A model generated the notes under the pieces. It was not told where the DNA came from, did no database searches, and saw nothing but the letters and a program-made list of their open reading frames with translations. Of a stretch of 33,550 bases of DNA, positions 16,332 to 26,233 are shown one piece after another (position 1 is the stretch's first letter; the number at the start of each line of letters is the position of its first letter). The position numbers and the translations under genes were made by a program. The DNA comes from Planctomyces sp. SH-PL62 (lineage in GTDB: Bacteria > Planctomycetota > Planctomycetia > Planctomycetales > Planctomycetaceae): assembly GCA_945905295.1 (NCBI GenBank), contig CAMDPX010000059.1, forward strand, positions 1-33,550, read 5' to 3'.

Positions 16332-17387
16332 TCAACCACGGCCGCGTGCGATGCGGCCGTTGATGAACAGGGCGATCAGCAGCACGACGCCCTTCACGAA
16401 GTCGCGCAGAAAGTCGAAGTCCGGGATCCAGTCGATCTTTGCCAGCATCAAGCCGACATTCAGAACAGTGAAGGTGAGCACGCCGATGAGCGTGCGCGGC
16501 ATACTTCCTTCGCCGCCGAACAGGCTGGTCCCGCCGAGCACCACGCAGGCGACCGCCTCCAGCAACAAGTCGGCGTTCTGATCGAGCGTGATGCTCCCCA
16601 TCCGGCCGGCGTTGACCAGACCGCCAAGAGCCGCGGTCCAACCGCTGATCACTAAGCACGCGACTACGATGTGCGGCGTGCGAACGCCTGCCAAGCGAGC
16701 CGCCTCGCGGTTGCCGCCGGTCATGTAGACATAGCGGCCGAAGCGCGTGTATTGCAGGACGACATGCCCCACCAGCATGACGGCCACCGCCAGAATCGCG
16801 CTGTAGGGAATGCTCAAGTCCCCCACGAACAGGCTGTCGTTGCCGAGCGATTTCAGCAACGACGGCAATTGGAACTGTTTGCTCTTCGTCAGGTACTTCG
16901 CCATGCCCTGGCAAACAAACATCATCGCCAGCGTGATGATGAAACTGGGGAGCCGCGACGTGACCGTCAGCACTCCGGACAGCCAGCCAATCAGCAAGGC
17001 GATGAGAAACGGTGCCACTAACACGATCAGCAACGAGATACTTCTCAGCTCAGGGTCATCGCCACCCTTCACGACAAATAGCCATTGAAATAGCACTCCG
17101 CAAACGCAGGCGGCCAACAACGCAATCCGGCCGACAGCCAAGTCGATCTCACCCGTCAGCAGCACAAACGTCAGCCCCACCGAAACGATGGCCAGCACCG
17201 CTCCTTGCTCCAGCACCAGGCTGGCGGTGCCGAGCGTCAAGAAATCGCTGGGACCGACCAGCACCGTGAAGATCGCCAGCAGCACCAGCAGGCTGATCAC
17301 CGGAGCCAAATCGCCCCCGTGCCAGCGGTCGCGCAGCCATGATTTCCAGCCCGAACTTGCATGTGTGTCAGTCATTGTGGGGGGCAT
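16332..17387 (-). CDS. Sugar-type ABC transporter permease (RbsC/XylH-like), orphan
   Basis: 351 residues from ATG 17387; ATG 17375 or GTG 17432 are alternatives, and none has a clear Shine-Dalgarno. About ten hydrophobic segments. Family signatures of monosaccharide permeases include LTGEIDLAVGRIALL (the D-L-S-V-G region), RFGRYVYMTGGNREAARLAGV (the cytoplasmic loop that docks the ATPase), and VVLGGTSLFGGEGSM. It would form the membrane channel of a ribose/xylose-type importer. No ATPase or substrate-binding protein gene lies in the window, so partners must be elsewhere. It converges with the DUF1501 gene across a palindrome. Confidence 0.88.
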   Translation of the reverse strand: MPPTMTDTHASSGWKSWLRDRWHGGDLAPVISLLVLLAIFTVLVGPSDFLTLGTASLVLEQGAVLAIVSVGLTFVLLTGEIDLAVGRIALLAACVCGVLFQWLFVVKGGDDPELRSISLLIVLVAPFLIALLIGWLSGVLTVTSRLPSFIITLAMMFVCQGMAKYLTKSKQFQLPSLLKSLGNDSLFVGDLSIPYSAILAVAVMLVGHVVLQYTRFGRYVYMTGGNREAARLAGVRTPHIVVACLVISGWTAALGGLVNAGRMGSITLDQNADLLLEAVACVVLGGTSLFGGEGSMPRTLIGVLTFTVLNVGLMLAKIDWIPDFDFLRDFVKGVVLLIALFINGRIARGRG

Positions 17388-17551
17388 TGTGACGGTCGAC
17401 GCACGTCGCGAGTAGCGTGGCGGACACCTCACGAACTCAGACTGAGATGAGACGAGTCGGCAAGTTCAGCCGGTCGGTTCAATTGAAGAAGCTCTGCCGA
17501 ATTTGCCGATCAGGTCTGAGGCCGAATGGCTCGGCTACAAGGACATCCGCC

Positions 17552-17785
17552 ATGACAAGCGAACTCAACGTGCTGGCCTTGGTGAAAGACACCGAGCGAT
17601 ACATTTTCCTGTACGACGAAGACAGCTCGGACGTCTTGCTGCAACAGCTTGGCCAGTTCGCGGCCGACAAAGACCTGAGCTTCACCTGGTACGACGCAGC
17701 AGTGCTCAGCCAGAAGGTTCGCCGATTAAAGGAAGAGGCCGAGGCGGAAGCTCGCGAGCAATGGTCGCGCGAGACGACGTGGTAG
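17552..17785 (+). CDS. Small conserved-looking hypothetical protein upstream of xerC
   Basis: 77 residues from ATG 17552 (AAGGA 8 nt upstream). Acidic, with hydrophobic strands (LNVLALVKDTERYIFLYDED) and a charged C-terminal helix (KVRRLKEEAEAEAREQW). No signal peptide. I do not know its function; similar small proteins seem common in planctomycetes. Its TAG stop (17783-17785) is directly followed by a second TAG formed by the GTAG head of the palindromic element that separates it from the recombinase gene. Confidence 0.75.
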   Translation: MTSELNVLALVKDTERYIFLYDEDSSDVLLQQLGQFAADKDLSFTWYDAAVLSQKVRRLKEEAEAEAREQWSRETTW

Positions 17786-17866
17786 TAGGTCAGGCTTTCC
17801 AGCCTGACCCGATTTGGCAGGATCACGTCAACCCTTGATCGTGTCAGCCTGGAAAGGCTGACGTAC
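17785..17866. repeat. REPIN-like element upstream of xerC
   Basis: The left hairpin is GTAG + GTCAGGCT-TTCC-AGCCTGAC, a perfect 8-bp stem. The right hairpin is GTCAGCCT-GGAA-AGGCTGAC, then GTAC in place of CTAC. The two are inverted copies differing at two positions, each still fully self-complementary. It ends 4 nt before the recombinase ATG. Confidence 0.8.
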
Positions 17867-17870
17867 AACC

Positions 17871-18788
17871 ATGCACGCCGCCGTTGACGGATTCCTGCGA
17901 TCGTTGCGTATCGAGCGGAATGCTTCGCCGCTGACTCTGAAGTCGTACTCGGAAGACTTCAACAGCCTCTTCGACTACTTGCAGGATCGCGTCGGTCGCA
18001 TCCCGGAGCCGTCAGAAACCGACATCTCGATGCTGCGTGGCTACGTCGCGTATCTCCACGAGTGCCAGTACGCCAAGACCACAATCGCGCGGCGACTCGC
18101 TTCCCTGCGGAGCTTCTTTCGATACTGCGCTCGCGAGAAGCTGACGACCTCGAATCCTGCGAAAGCACTCCGGACGCCGCGCACCGGGCGCAAGCTGCCG
18201 AGCTTTCTCACAGCTCAACAAACAGTCGCGCTCGTCGAAGCTCCGCCGAGCGACGAACCAGCCGGCCTGCGCGACCGAGCGATGCTGGAGACGATGTACT
18301 CGGCCGGCCTGCGTGTTGCCGAACTGGTCGGACTCAATCTTTCCGACTGGGATCAAGACGCGAACGTGTTGCGCGTTCGTGGAAAGGGACGCAAAGAACG
18401 GATCGCACCGGTCGGCCAACACGCGAGCGCGGCTCTCCATAAATGGCTCGCCGTGCGAGATGTCGCTGCGGACGCTCGGCTAGAAGATCATGAGGCGGTC
18501 TTTCTGAACCGATTCGGCAAGCGGCTGACGACTCGCAGTGTCGGACGCATGTTGGAGAAATACGTAAAGGCGAACGGCCTCGACTCAAAGATCAGCCCGC
18601 ACTCGATGCGGCACACGTTCGCCACGCACATGCTCGATGGCGGAGCCGATCTGCGCAGCGTCCAGGAATTGCTCGGCCACAAGAGCCTGACGACGACGCA
18701 GATCTACACGCACGTCAGCACGCAACGGATGCGTGAAACTTACGATAAGGCCCATCCACATTCGCAACCGGTACGCGGGCGAAAGTAG
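17871..18788 (+). CDS. xerC: Tyrosine recombinase XerC/XerD family
   Basis: 305 residues, the normal length for Xer recombinases. N-terminal SAM-like core-binding domain (about 1-95: [34 protein letters not shown]). Catalytic domain with all expected residues: R148 (AGLRVAEL), K172 (VRGKGRKER), H244 and R247 (SPHSMRHTF), H270 (LLGHKSL) and nucleophile Y279 (QIYTHVS). Xer proteins resolve chromosome dimers at dif near the terminus. The intact motifs and lack of mobile-element context suggest a housekeeping role, but a phage or integron-type role cannot be excluded. XerC and XerD cannot be told apart here with certainty. No Shine-Dalgarno is visible; the ATG lies just after a palindrome. Its TAG stop is inside the GTAG head of the next element. 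Confidence 0.92.
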   Translation: MHAAVDGFLRSLRIERNASPLTLKSYSEDFNSLFDYLQDRVGRIPEPSETDISMLRGYVAYLHECQYAKTTIARRLASLRSFFRYCAREKLTTSNPAKALRTPRTGRKLPSFLTAQQTVALVEAPPSDEPAGLRDRAMLETMYSAGLRVAELVGLNLSDWDQDANVLRVRGKGRKERIAPVGQHASAALHKWLAVRDVAADARLEDHEAVFLNRFGKRLTTRSVGRMLEKYVKANGLDSKISPHSMRHTFATHMLDGGADLRSVQELLGHKSLTTTQIYTHVSTQRMRETYDKAHPHSQPVRGRK

Positions 18789-18940
18789 ACCGGTCACTCC
18801 GTGACTGTGAACTTTTTGGTAGCTGAAGTCGCCAGACTTCAGAATTCGCCGAGAAAACTGAACTCTGGCGAGTTCAGCTACCAATTCTTTCACAGCCTCT
18901 CCGTGACCGGAATGTTCGAGTCACGGAGTGACTCGTCTAC
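18785..18940. repeat. Outer REPIN-like pair, TCC loop, nested around a second element
   Basis: The left end is GTAGACCG-GTCAC-TCC-GTGAC. The right end on the other strand is GTAGACGA-GTCAC-TCC-GTGAC. The 63-nt element at 18819-18881 lies between them. The left GTAG supplies the TAG stop of the recombinase gene (18786-18788). The right one supplies the TAG stop of the minus-strand thioredoxin-like gene (18937-18939). Confidence 0.75.
18819..18881. repeat. Inner REPIN-like element, GCCA loop
   Basis: The left hairpin is GTAG + CTGAAGTC-GCCA-GACTTCAG. The right one on the other strand is GTAG + CTGAACTC-GCCA-GAGTTCAG. The stems differ by a compensated base pair, with identical head and loop. 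Nested within the element at 18785-18940. Confidence 0.82.
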
Positions 18941-19584
18941 TCTGCGAATTCGATGTCACAGCCAACTTGCCGGGTCTCGACAACTTCCGGTTGTTTGCCG
19001 GCGAGCAGCGCATCGACGGCATCGCGCAAGAATCGCTCGCCGACCTTGGACTCGTCCAAGTGATCGTCGATCTTGCCCATGTAAGCGACACGCCGCTGTT
19101 GATCGAGCACAAAGACGTGCGGCGTGCAGGTCGCACCATAGGCTCGCGCGATCTTTTGAGTGGGGTCGATCAGATAGGGGAAGTTGAAGCCGCTGTCAGA
19201 GGCTCGCGATTTCATCTGCGGCAACTGATCGGACGGCTGCCGGCTGACGCTGATCGCGACGAACTCGACTCCTTTGTCGCGGTAATCATCCACGAAACGA
19301 ATCAACCGACGCTCGTAAGCCTTTACCACCGGGCAGTGATTGCAGGCGAAGACGACGACCACCAGTTTGGCATCTTTCAAGTCGTCGAGGCTGTGCCGCT
19401 TATCATCAACTCCGAGCAGCTCTTTCCAGACGGGAGCCGGCTTGCCGATATCCAGCACTTTGTTGAACTTCGCGGCCGACAGCGATGCCGCCGAGATCAG
19501 TGCTGCCAGTCCGGCAACCTGAATGGCGACACCACGATTCCATCGGCGAGTGCGCGTCATCACACGATTCCCCACTCGCATCAT
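18937..19584 (-). CDS. Exported thioredoxin-like/AhpC-TSA family protein
   Basis: 215 residues. An N-terminal hydrophobic stretch (VAIQVAGLAALISAASLSAA) acts as signal peptide or anchor. The thioredoxin-fold core has LVVVVFACNHCPVVKAYERR with a C-N-H-C redox motif, then FVAISVSRQPSDQLPQMKSR, NFPYLIDPTQKIARAYGAT and CTPHVFVLDQQRRVAYMGKI (cis-Pro region TPHVFV). This is the redoxin type common in planctomycetes; it probably acts in the periplasm on thiols or peroxides, but the partner is unknown. The ATG at 19584 overlaps the TGA stop of the TPR gene (ATGA), indicating translational coupling; ATG 19560 is an alternative start. Confidence 0.85.
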   Translation of the reverse strand: MMRVGNRVMTRTRRWNRGVAIQVAGLAALISAASLSAAKFNKVLDIGKPAPVWKELLGVDDKRHSLDDLKDAKLVVVVFACNHCPVVKAYERRLIRFVDDYRDKGVEFVAISVSRQPSDQLPQMKSRASDSGFNFPYLIDPTQKIARAYGATCTPHVFVLDQQRRVAYMGKIDDHLDESKVGERFLRDAVDALLAGKQPEVVETRQVGCDIEFAE

Positions 19585-22562
19585 TTTTTGGGTTTCGCCG
19601 CCGCAGGTTTCGCCGCCGCAGGCTTTGTCGCTTCGGACTTCGTGGGAGCGGCCTTCGCGGCGGCCGGTAGTTGCTTGAGCAGCGCCTTGTACTTTTCGAC
19701 GCGGTCCGGACCATCGAGCGATGGGGCAAGCGCCAACGTGGCGCTGAGTAACTGCGACGCCTGTGTGTTCTTCTCCGGCTGCTTTTGAGCCACAAGACAG
19801 AACGCCGTGTTGTAGACGACCTCGTAGTATGCCGGCGGTTTCTTACCGGGCTGATTCTGAAGCTTGTTGCGAATGCCCGACCACCACTTAACCGCTTCGT
19901 CATACTTTTTGGGATCAGCCTCCGCCATCGCCTGCATGATGTTGCCCTTCTCAATCATCGGTTCGAGGGCATTCGGCTGGTCCTTGAGCAAAGCGTCGAT
20001 CTCGGTCAGCGCTTCCGGGTACTTCTTCTCCTCGCGGAGCAAACCGATGAGCTGCGAGCGGACACGCGGCATCGCTTTCGCCGCAAGCTTGGCGAAAGCG
20101 GGATCGTCTTTCGCACGGGTGACGATTGCTTGGAATTGGTCGCGAGCTTTGGTCTGAAAATCCGCGCGAGGCTTGTCCGTCAGAGATTGGCTAATCTCCA
20201 GGCTGCTCTCTGCCAGAAAGACCAAGCCGGCCAGGTCATACTGCTTGCGTTCGTTGAGTTTTTCCAACAGCTTGACGAGGGCTTCTTTGCTGTTGGTTTC
20301 GCTGAGCTTGGCGTTGTTGATGCGGCCTTCTTCTTTGCTCTCTTCGGCGGCAATCAGTTCGGCCGCCCCTTTCTTCCATTCGCCTTTGATCATCTTGGCG
20401 AATTCGATCAGCACGCCGTTGACCGGTGGAATGTCTTCGCCGCCCGTGACCAGAATGTTGCCGACCTCAATCGAGTCGTTGACTTTGCCCAGCGCGGCAT
20501 AAGCTCGGACGGAATTGACCAGAATCCGAAGCGTCGTCCTGTCCACGCCGGCGGGCGGCTTCGCTTTCAAGGCTTCGACCATGGGCTGCAACAGTTGCAG
20601 AGCCTCTTCCATCTGGTCTCCTTCCAATCGAACTTCCGCCAACAGCAACTGCGTATCTTGCAACGACTGAGCGAGCGCCGCGCCGCCTGACTCAGTCTTT
20701 CCGAAGGCGGTCAAGCTTTGCTCCAACAACTCGACCGTCTTTTTGCGATGCGTCTGCGCGACACCGGGTTTGGCAGCGTCTGCCTTCTTTTTTTCGTTGT
20801 TGTAGACGACCCAGTGCGTCTGTCCGGCAAGCAGCAATCCGGTCGGATATCGGTCAGAGACGGGGTTCACGCTGGTAAAAGTTTCGATCGCTCCGTTGAA
20901 GTCGGGTGGGTTTTGCAAGAGCTTCAGCTTGCCCTTCGCAATGCGGGCGTCGTCCGCCTCGGCGTGCTGTGGCCATTGTTTGAGCAGCAATTCTGTGGCG
21001 TCGTTAATCCGCTCCATCGCGGGGCCACGGTCCGCCGCAGGCGTCTGCCCATAGAGATACAATGCGATGTTGACTGCCAACGACGCGGCGGCGGGAGCTT
21101 TCGCGTAGTTCGTGTTTTCCTTGGCCAGAGTCAGCGCCGTCGTGTAGCCCTCGGCGGCCTTACCGACCATGTATTGAGCCGTCGCCAAGGCGAAGCGTGT
21201 GTGCAAGATTCGGTTCTTGTCTTTCACGTCCGCACTGAGTTCGATCGCCTTCGCGTAAGCCTTCTCTGCCTCAACCCAGTTGGCCTTCACGTCGGCAGGA
21301 GTCGCTGCTTCTCCGGCAGCCTTCGCGGAGGAGTCCGCCACCGCGATCGCCTCATCAAAGCTGGCCAGCGGAACTTCTTGACCACCCGCCGATAGCCGTT
21401 GCAACAGAATCGCTTCTTTTTGGTACTCGCTGGGAATCTTGATGATCGCGGTGATCCATTTCTTGGCTTCCGCCGCGGACTTAGCGGCCTCCGCCCCCTT
21501 GCGCGTTTTGGCGAGTTCGAGATGTGCTTTCGCTAATTCCAAAGCGATGCCTTGATAGCCATTCGTTCGATGGGCCGCATCGTGGACCTTCAGCCATTCG
21601 GTCGCATCCTCCACAAGGTCGTTGTATTTCTTGGTCTTTCCCAACAGCATCAGACGGAAACGATTCACTTCTTGAAACATCGCCGCATAATCCGCCTGCC
21701 GCTTGTCTTTATCGGAAGGAGCAGCCGACATCACCTCGTCGTAGATATCCAGGGCCTTTTCAACTTCGCCCATCTCTTCGGCGGCTTTGCCTCCCCACAA
21801 TTTGGCGTAGATGCCGACACGCTCGTCGCGGTTTTCTTGATAGATGCTGTCGAAGCCTTTGGCGGCCTCCAGAAGAGCGACTTTGCGTGGTGGAGCGGCT
21901 GGCTCGGTGTAGGTCAGGCCGATGTTGTAATCGACCGTCGCGACCTTGAAGCGCGCGTTGTACCAGGCTTCGACCAAGGCCGTGTATTGCTTCTGTGCTT
22001 TCGTACTCAGAGTCTTGACCTTGGCTCCCATTCCCGCGCGAGCCTTATCGACACGCTCCTTGTACATCGTCACCGCTTTCTCGAACTTCGGCCGTGCCTC
22101 GCCGAGCAGCTTGCGAGCCTCCGGGATGAGCGTGTCTTTCTTCGTCTTGTCACGCAACCCCACAAGCAAGGCGTTCTGTGCGCGAAACAAAGAGATGTCG
22201 CCGGAGGTCATTTGAGCCGACGCGGCCTCTTCGTGATTCGCTTGTTCTTTGAGGAACTTGTCCAACGACGCTTGAGCCTCAACGATGTACTTCTGCTGGA
22301 GATCGGTATTCGGAGTTTCTTTGGCCGCGATCCGCAGGCTACGAGCCATCTCCAAATCCCACGTCGTTTTCACGTCGTCGGGAAGATCTGGACGCTCCTT
22401 GATTTGATTGAGGTAATGCACCGCCAATTCACCGTGACCAAGGCTATGCAAGCCACGCAGGAACTCGATGAAGTCTTCTTCCGCCCGCGCGCTGTTGGCG
22501 AAGACTCCCGCCATCAGAACAACCGCCACGCCGATGAACCCAATCAATCGTTGCCGCATCAT
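19581..22562 (-). CDS. Exported TPR-type repeat protein
   Basis: 993 residues from ATG 22562 (AAGGA 7 nt upstream; a second ATG follows at once). Sec signal peptide (IGFIGVAVVLMAGVFANSARA, cleavage after ARA). Almost the whole mature protein is alpha-helical with degenerate tetratricopeptide-like repeats (for example KALDIYDEVMSAAPSDKDK; EALTEIDALLKDQPNALEPM; EAEKAYAKAIELSADVKDK). The C-terminus is a Lys/Ala/Pro tail with repeated AAAKP units. Likely a periplasmic protein-interaction scaffold; no enzyme domain is seen. It overlaps the thioredoxin-like gene by four bases, so both are made from one message and may act together. Confidence 0.88.
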   Translation of the reverse strand: MMRQRLIGFIGVAVVLMAGVFANSARAEEDFIEFLRGLHSLGHGELAVHYLNQIKERPDLPDDVKTTWDLEMARSLRIAAKETPNTDLQQKYIVEAQASLDKFLKEQANHEEAASAQMTSGDISLFRAQNALLVGLRDKTKKDTLIPEARKLLGEARPKFEKAVTMYKERVDKARAGMGAKVKTLSTKAQKQYTALVEAWYNARFKVATVDYNIGLTYTEPAAPPRKVALLEAAKGFDSIYQENRDERVGIYAKLWGGKAAEEMGEVEKALDIYDEVMSAAPSDKDKRQADYAAMFQEVNRFRLMLLGKTKKYNDLVEDATEWLKVHDAAHRTNGYQGIALELAKAHLELAKTRKGAEAAKSAAEAKKWITAIIKIPSEYQKEAILLQRLSAGGQEVPLASFDEAIAVADSSAKAAGEAATPADVKANWVEAEKAYAKAIELSADVKDKNRILHTRFALATAQYMVGKAAEGYTTALTLAKENTNYAKAPAAASLAVNIALYLYGQTPAADRGPAMERINDATELLLKQWPQHAEADDARIAKGKLKLLQNPPDFNGAIETFTSVNPVSDRYPTGLLLAGQTHWVVYNNEKKKADAAKPGVAQTHRKKTVELLEQSLTAFGKTESGGAALAQSLQDTQLLLAEVRLEGDQMEEALQLLQPMVEALKAKPPAGVDRTTLRILVNSVRAYAALGKVNDSIEVGNILVTGGEDIPPVNGVLIEFAKMIKGEWKKGAAELIAAEESKEEGRINNAKLSETNSKEALVKLLEKLNERKQYDLAGLVFLAESSLEISQSLTDKPRADFQTKARDQFQAIVTRAKDDPAFAKLAAKAMPRVRSQLIGLLREEKKYPEALTEIDALLKDQPNALEPMIEKGNIMQAMAEADPKKYDEAVKWWSGIRNKLQNQPGKKPPAYYEVVYNTAFCLVAQKQPEKNTQASQLLSATLALAPSLDGPDRVEKYKALLKQLPAAAKAAPTKSEATKPAAAKPAAAKPKK

Positions 22563-23225
22563 TGCTATCCTTCTCAGAAAATCACGTCGACGGACTCCGC
22601 CGAAAAGCTCCGACAGTTCGCGGTGGAAAGTTCACCAACCAGCCAGACAATTCGCAAGCACATCGACGCTGGTCGGCAGGAATTTGCCGGCGCGGTCTCT
22701 GAATGGCAGCAGCGGCAACTTGAAACCTATCCGAGAACAACGATCGCGTTGTGAAGGACTCAGGCGACTCAACTCTTCAGTTTCAAACTCGCCTTCATCC
22801 GTGGCCGTGTCTGAATCCGCGGGAAGTGCAAATTGGTTGCCCCCGCGGATTCAGACACGGCCACGGATGACGAAAGACGCTCGCCGGAGACATCGACTTG
22901 CGTCAGGACACCGTCATTAACGACCGACCGAACTGCCGCGAGGTTCCCGCAAGTCAGCGGCGGAATGCCTGGCAAACGTGAGGCGACAGGCCGAGTCCGC
23001 CGCAAATGCCGTAATGGCAGCAGAGCCTGAATCGGCTTGGCTTCGTTGCCGAGGATGGCAGGCATGGTAGAAACCATCGAGAACGCAACTCGCAGCGAAT
23101 TTGGCTCTTAGGAACTCGCCGGCAGTTGGCCCGCGATTCGCTCTTCGCTGCCATGCCTGAAACTATTGCTTGGTTTTTGAGGCATTTACTCTCTGAACGA
23201 CGTGCTTGATCTTGAGGAGACACCG
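22563..23225. other. Intergenic region between divergent TPR and groESL operons
   Basis: This 663-bp stretch should hold the promoters of both transcription units. I find no CIRCE operator (TTAGCACTC-N9-GAGTGCTAA) near groES and no convincing sigma-32 boxes. It contains a long perfect palindrome (22795-22870). Open frames here (such as 22769-23077 minus) run through the palindrome and have no gene-like features. Confidence 0.4.
22795..22870. repeat. Perfect 29-bp inverted repeat
   Basis: Arms 22795-22823 and 22842-22870 are exact complements around an 18-nt spacer; the arm begins TCATCCGTGGCCGTGTCTGA. It is the longest perfect palindrome in the window and has no GTAG head. It lies in the divergent TPR/groES intergenic region. 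Confidence 0.85.
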
Positions 23226-23537
23226 ATGGCCAAAGCCGCTGGCAAGAAATCCGAAAAGCTGGTTCCGCTGGGGGACCGCGTGGTTGTGAAACGTGCTGAA
23301 GCTGAGACGACAACGCTCGGCGGAATCGTGCTGCCGGATTCGGCCAAGGACAAACCGCAACGCGGTGAAGTTCTGTCGGTCGGCGAAGGCTATGTCCGTC
23401 GCGACGGGAAGAAGGTCGCCCTGACCGTGAAGTCCGGCGACCGCATCCTGTTTAGTTCGTATGCCGGCGACGAGATCAAGGTCGGCGACGAAACCTACCT
23501 GCTGATGCGTGAGAGTGACATTCTCGCGACGTTCTAG
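23226..23537 (+). CDS. groES: Co-chaperonin GroES (Hsp10)
   Basis: 103 residues from ATG 23226 (GAGGAG 6 nt upstream); an upstream TTG frame is not used. LVPLGDRVVVKRAEAETTTL then GGIVLPDSAKDKPQRGEVLS contains the mobile loop that binds GroEL (GGIVLP). GDRILFSSYAGDEIKVGDET and LLMRESDILA complete the family signature. It caps the GroEL ring during ATP-dependent folding in the cytoplasm. Followed by groEL after 96 nt containing a palindromic element. Confidence 0.97.
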   Translation: MAKAAGKKSEKLVPLGDRVVVKRAEAETTTLGGIVLPDSAKDKPQRGEVLSVGEGYVRRDGKKVALTVKSGDRILFSSYAGDEIKVGDETYLLMRESDILATF

Positions 23538-23544
23538 TCTGCTT

Positions 23545-23613
23545 GTGGCGCGGGTGGCTAGCCTGCGACTACTTCCAATAACTCACCGATCGCAGGCGAG
23601 CCGCCTGCACTAC
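23545..23613. repeat. REPIN-like element between groES and groEL
   Basis: The right hairpin on the minus strand is GTAGTGCAGGCG-GCT-CGCCTGCGA. The left arm is a decayed copy (head GTGG, GGGTGGCTAGCCTGCGA). It belongs to the CAGGCG subfamily with 2196 and 29875. It lies within the groESL transcript and ends 21 nt before the groEL ATG. Confidence 0.75.
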
Positions 23614-23633
23614 GTTCTCAGGAGATTTCCGAC

Positions 23634-25247
<1,614 letters not shown>

Positions 25248-25280
25248 GCCGTCTTCAACTGAGATCGACCACTGTGATTA

Positions 25281-25325
25281 AAACAGCCCTCGACGAGTCC
25301 GCTCGCCGAGGGCTGTTTGTTTTTG
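25281..25325 (+). terminator. Rho-independent terminator after groEL, probably bidirectional
   Basis: A perfect 12-bp stem, AAACAGCCCTCG (25281-25292) with CGAGGGCTGTTT (25307-25318), is followed by TTTGTTTTTG on the plus strand. On the minus strand the stem is followed by a short T-run (TTTTAATC). It can therefore also serve the converging gene whose stop is at 25326. It lies 34 nt past the groEL stop. Confidence 0.93.
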
Positions 25326-26045
25326 TCATCGACGAAATGTTTGGTAGAGGGAGAAGAGTGTCGGCAAGAGAAATCCAATGCCGATTAGGATGAGTGCTAA
25401 CGGACGCCATTCCGCCGGTTTCAATTCGCGCGACTTCCAGACAACAATCGCCAAAATCGCTGCTCCGCACAACAATCGCAATGCGATGTTTTCAAGTTGT
25501 ACTGCTCCAACAATCAGCAACATGATCGGACCGATCTGCAGCCTCATTTTGAGGTTTGCGGCGTAATTCTCTGAAATCGTCATTCGCCAACGATCTGAAT
25601 AACCACCGATCGCCACATGCCAGATCATGCCAACAATCAAGTATCCAATCGCTATCGGCGCTTCGCGAACGACCCCCAGATGTTCTCCAGACTCGAACTT
25701 TTCGGGAAGAAAGGAGTAAACCCCGAATCCAAGGCCAATCGCGATGACAAAGAACGCCCAAGGAGTGTCATACACCATGCTCCAGATTGGCTGCGATGAC
25801 GAGCGGTTCGTTCTCTTCGCTCCCTTTTTCTTTGGCGCAGGAGCAAGTTCGGAGGCCAATTCCTCGTCATCTTCTTCAGCGGCTTGTTGAACCGCTTTCG
25901 ACTTCTTCGGCTTGGGCGAATCTGAACCGACCTTGCCTACTCGAATCGGCTCACCGCAAGACTTACATCGAGTTGTTTTGCCCGCAAGCTCATCGCGAAC
26001 TCGAAGTGTTTCAAAGCAAGCCCCACATTGAACCTGAATTGCCAT
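25326..26045 (-). CDS. Zinc-ribbon multi-pass membrane protein of unknown function
   Basis: 239 residues from ATG 26045 (CGGAG 8 nt upstream). The N-terminus carries a zinc-ribbon-like module, C7-x2-C10 and C27-x2-C30 (QCGACFETLRVRDELAG, then RCKSCGEPIRVG). A low-complexity charged linker follows (KPKKSKAVQQAAEEDDEEL), then four or five membrane segments (WAFFVIAIGLGFGVYSFL; GYLIVGMIWHVAIGG; PLALILIGIGFLLPTLF). This zinc-ribbon plus membrane layout is frequent in planctomycetes, but no function is known. It converges with groEL and shares the terminator. Confidence 0.82.
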   Translation of the reverse strand: MAIQVQCGACFETLRVRDELAGKTTRCKSCGEPIRVGKVGSDSPKPKKSKAVQQAAEEDDEELASELAPAPKKKGAKRTNRSSSQPIWSMVYDTPWAFFVIAIGLGFGVYSFLPEKFESGEHLGVVREAPIAIGYLIVGMIWHVAIGGYSDRWRMTISENYAANLKMRLQIGPIMLLIVGAVQLENIALRLLCGAAILAIVVWKSRELKPAEWRPLALILIGIGFLLPTLFSLYQTFRR

Positions 26046-26233
26046 TCGATTGCTCCGATAAGTCAATTGCCACTTACGAAGTGATCGCAACCCACGACAT
26101 TGTTGCTGCCCTGATGATCGTATTCGTCTCAATGAACTGCGACAAATGACCTAGATTGTCGGAGAGCTTCTGCCACCGACGTCACTCGGTCGTTGCTTCG
26201 GGACTCGATGAATCCCATTCCCCGATCGAGCGG

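Noticed and set aside
22769-23077. 102-codon minus-strand open frame upstream of groES
   Set aside because: Its C-terminal third is the translation of the perfect palindrome 22795-22870, and the rest has no protein-like features.
23100-23225. CIRCE or sigma-32 heat-shock promoter before groES
   Set aside because: No TTAGCACTC/GAGTGCTAA pair and no CTTGAA-N13-15-CCCCAT match were found.
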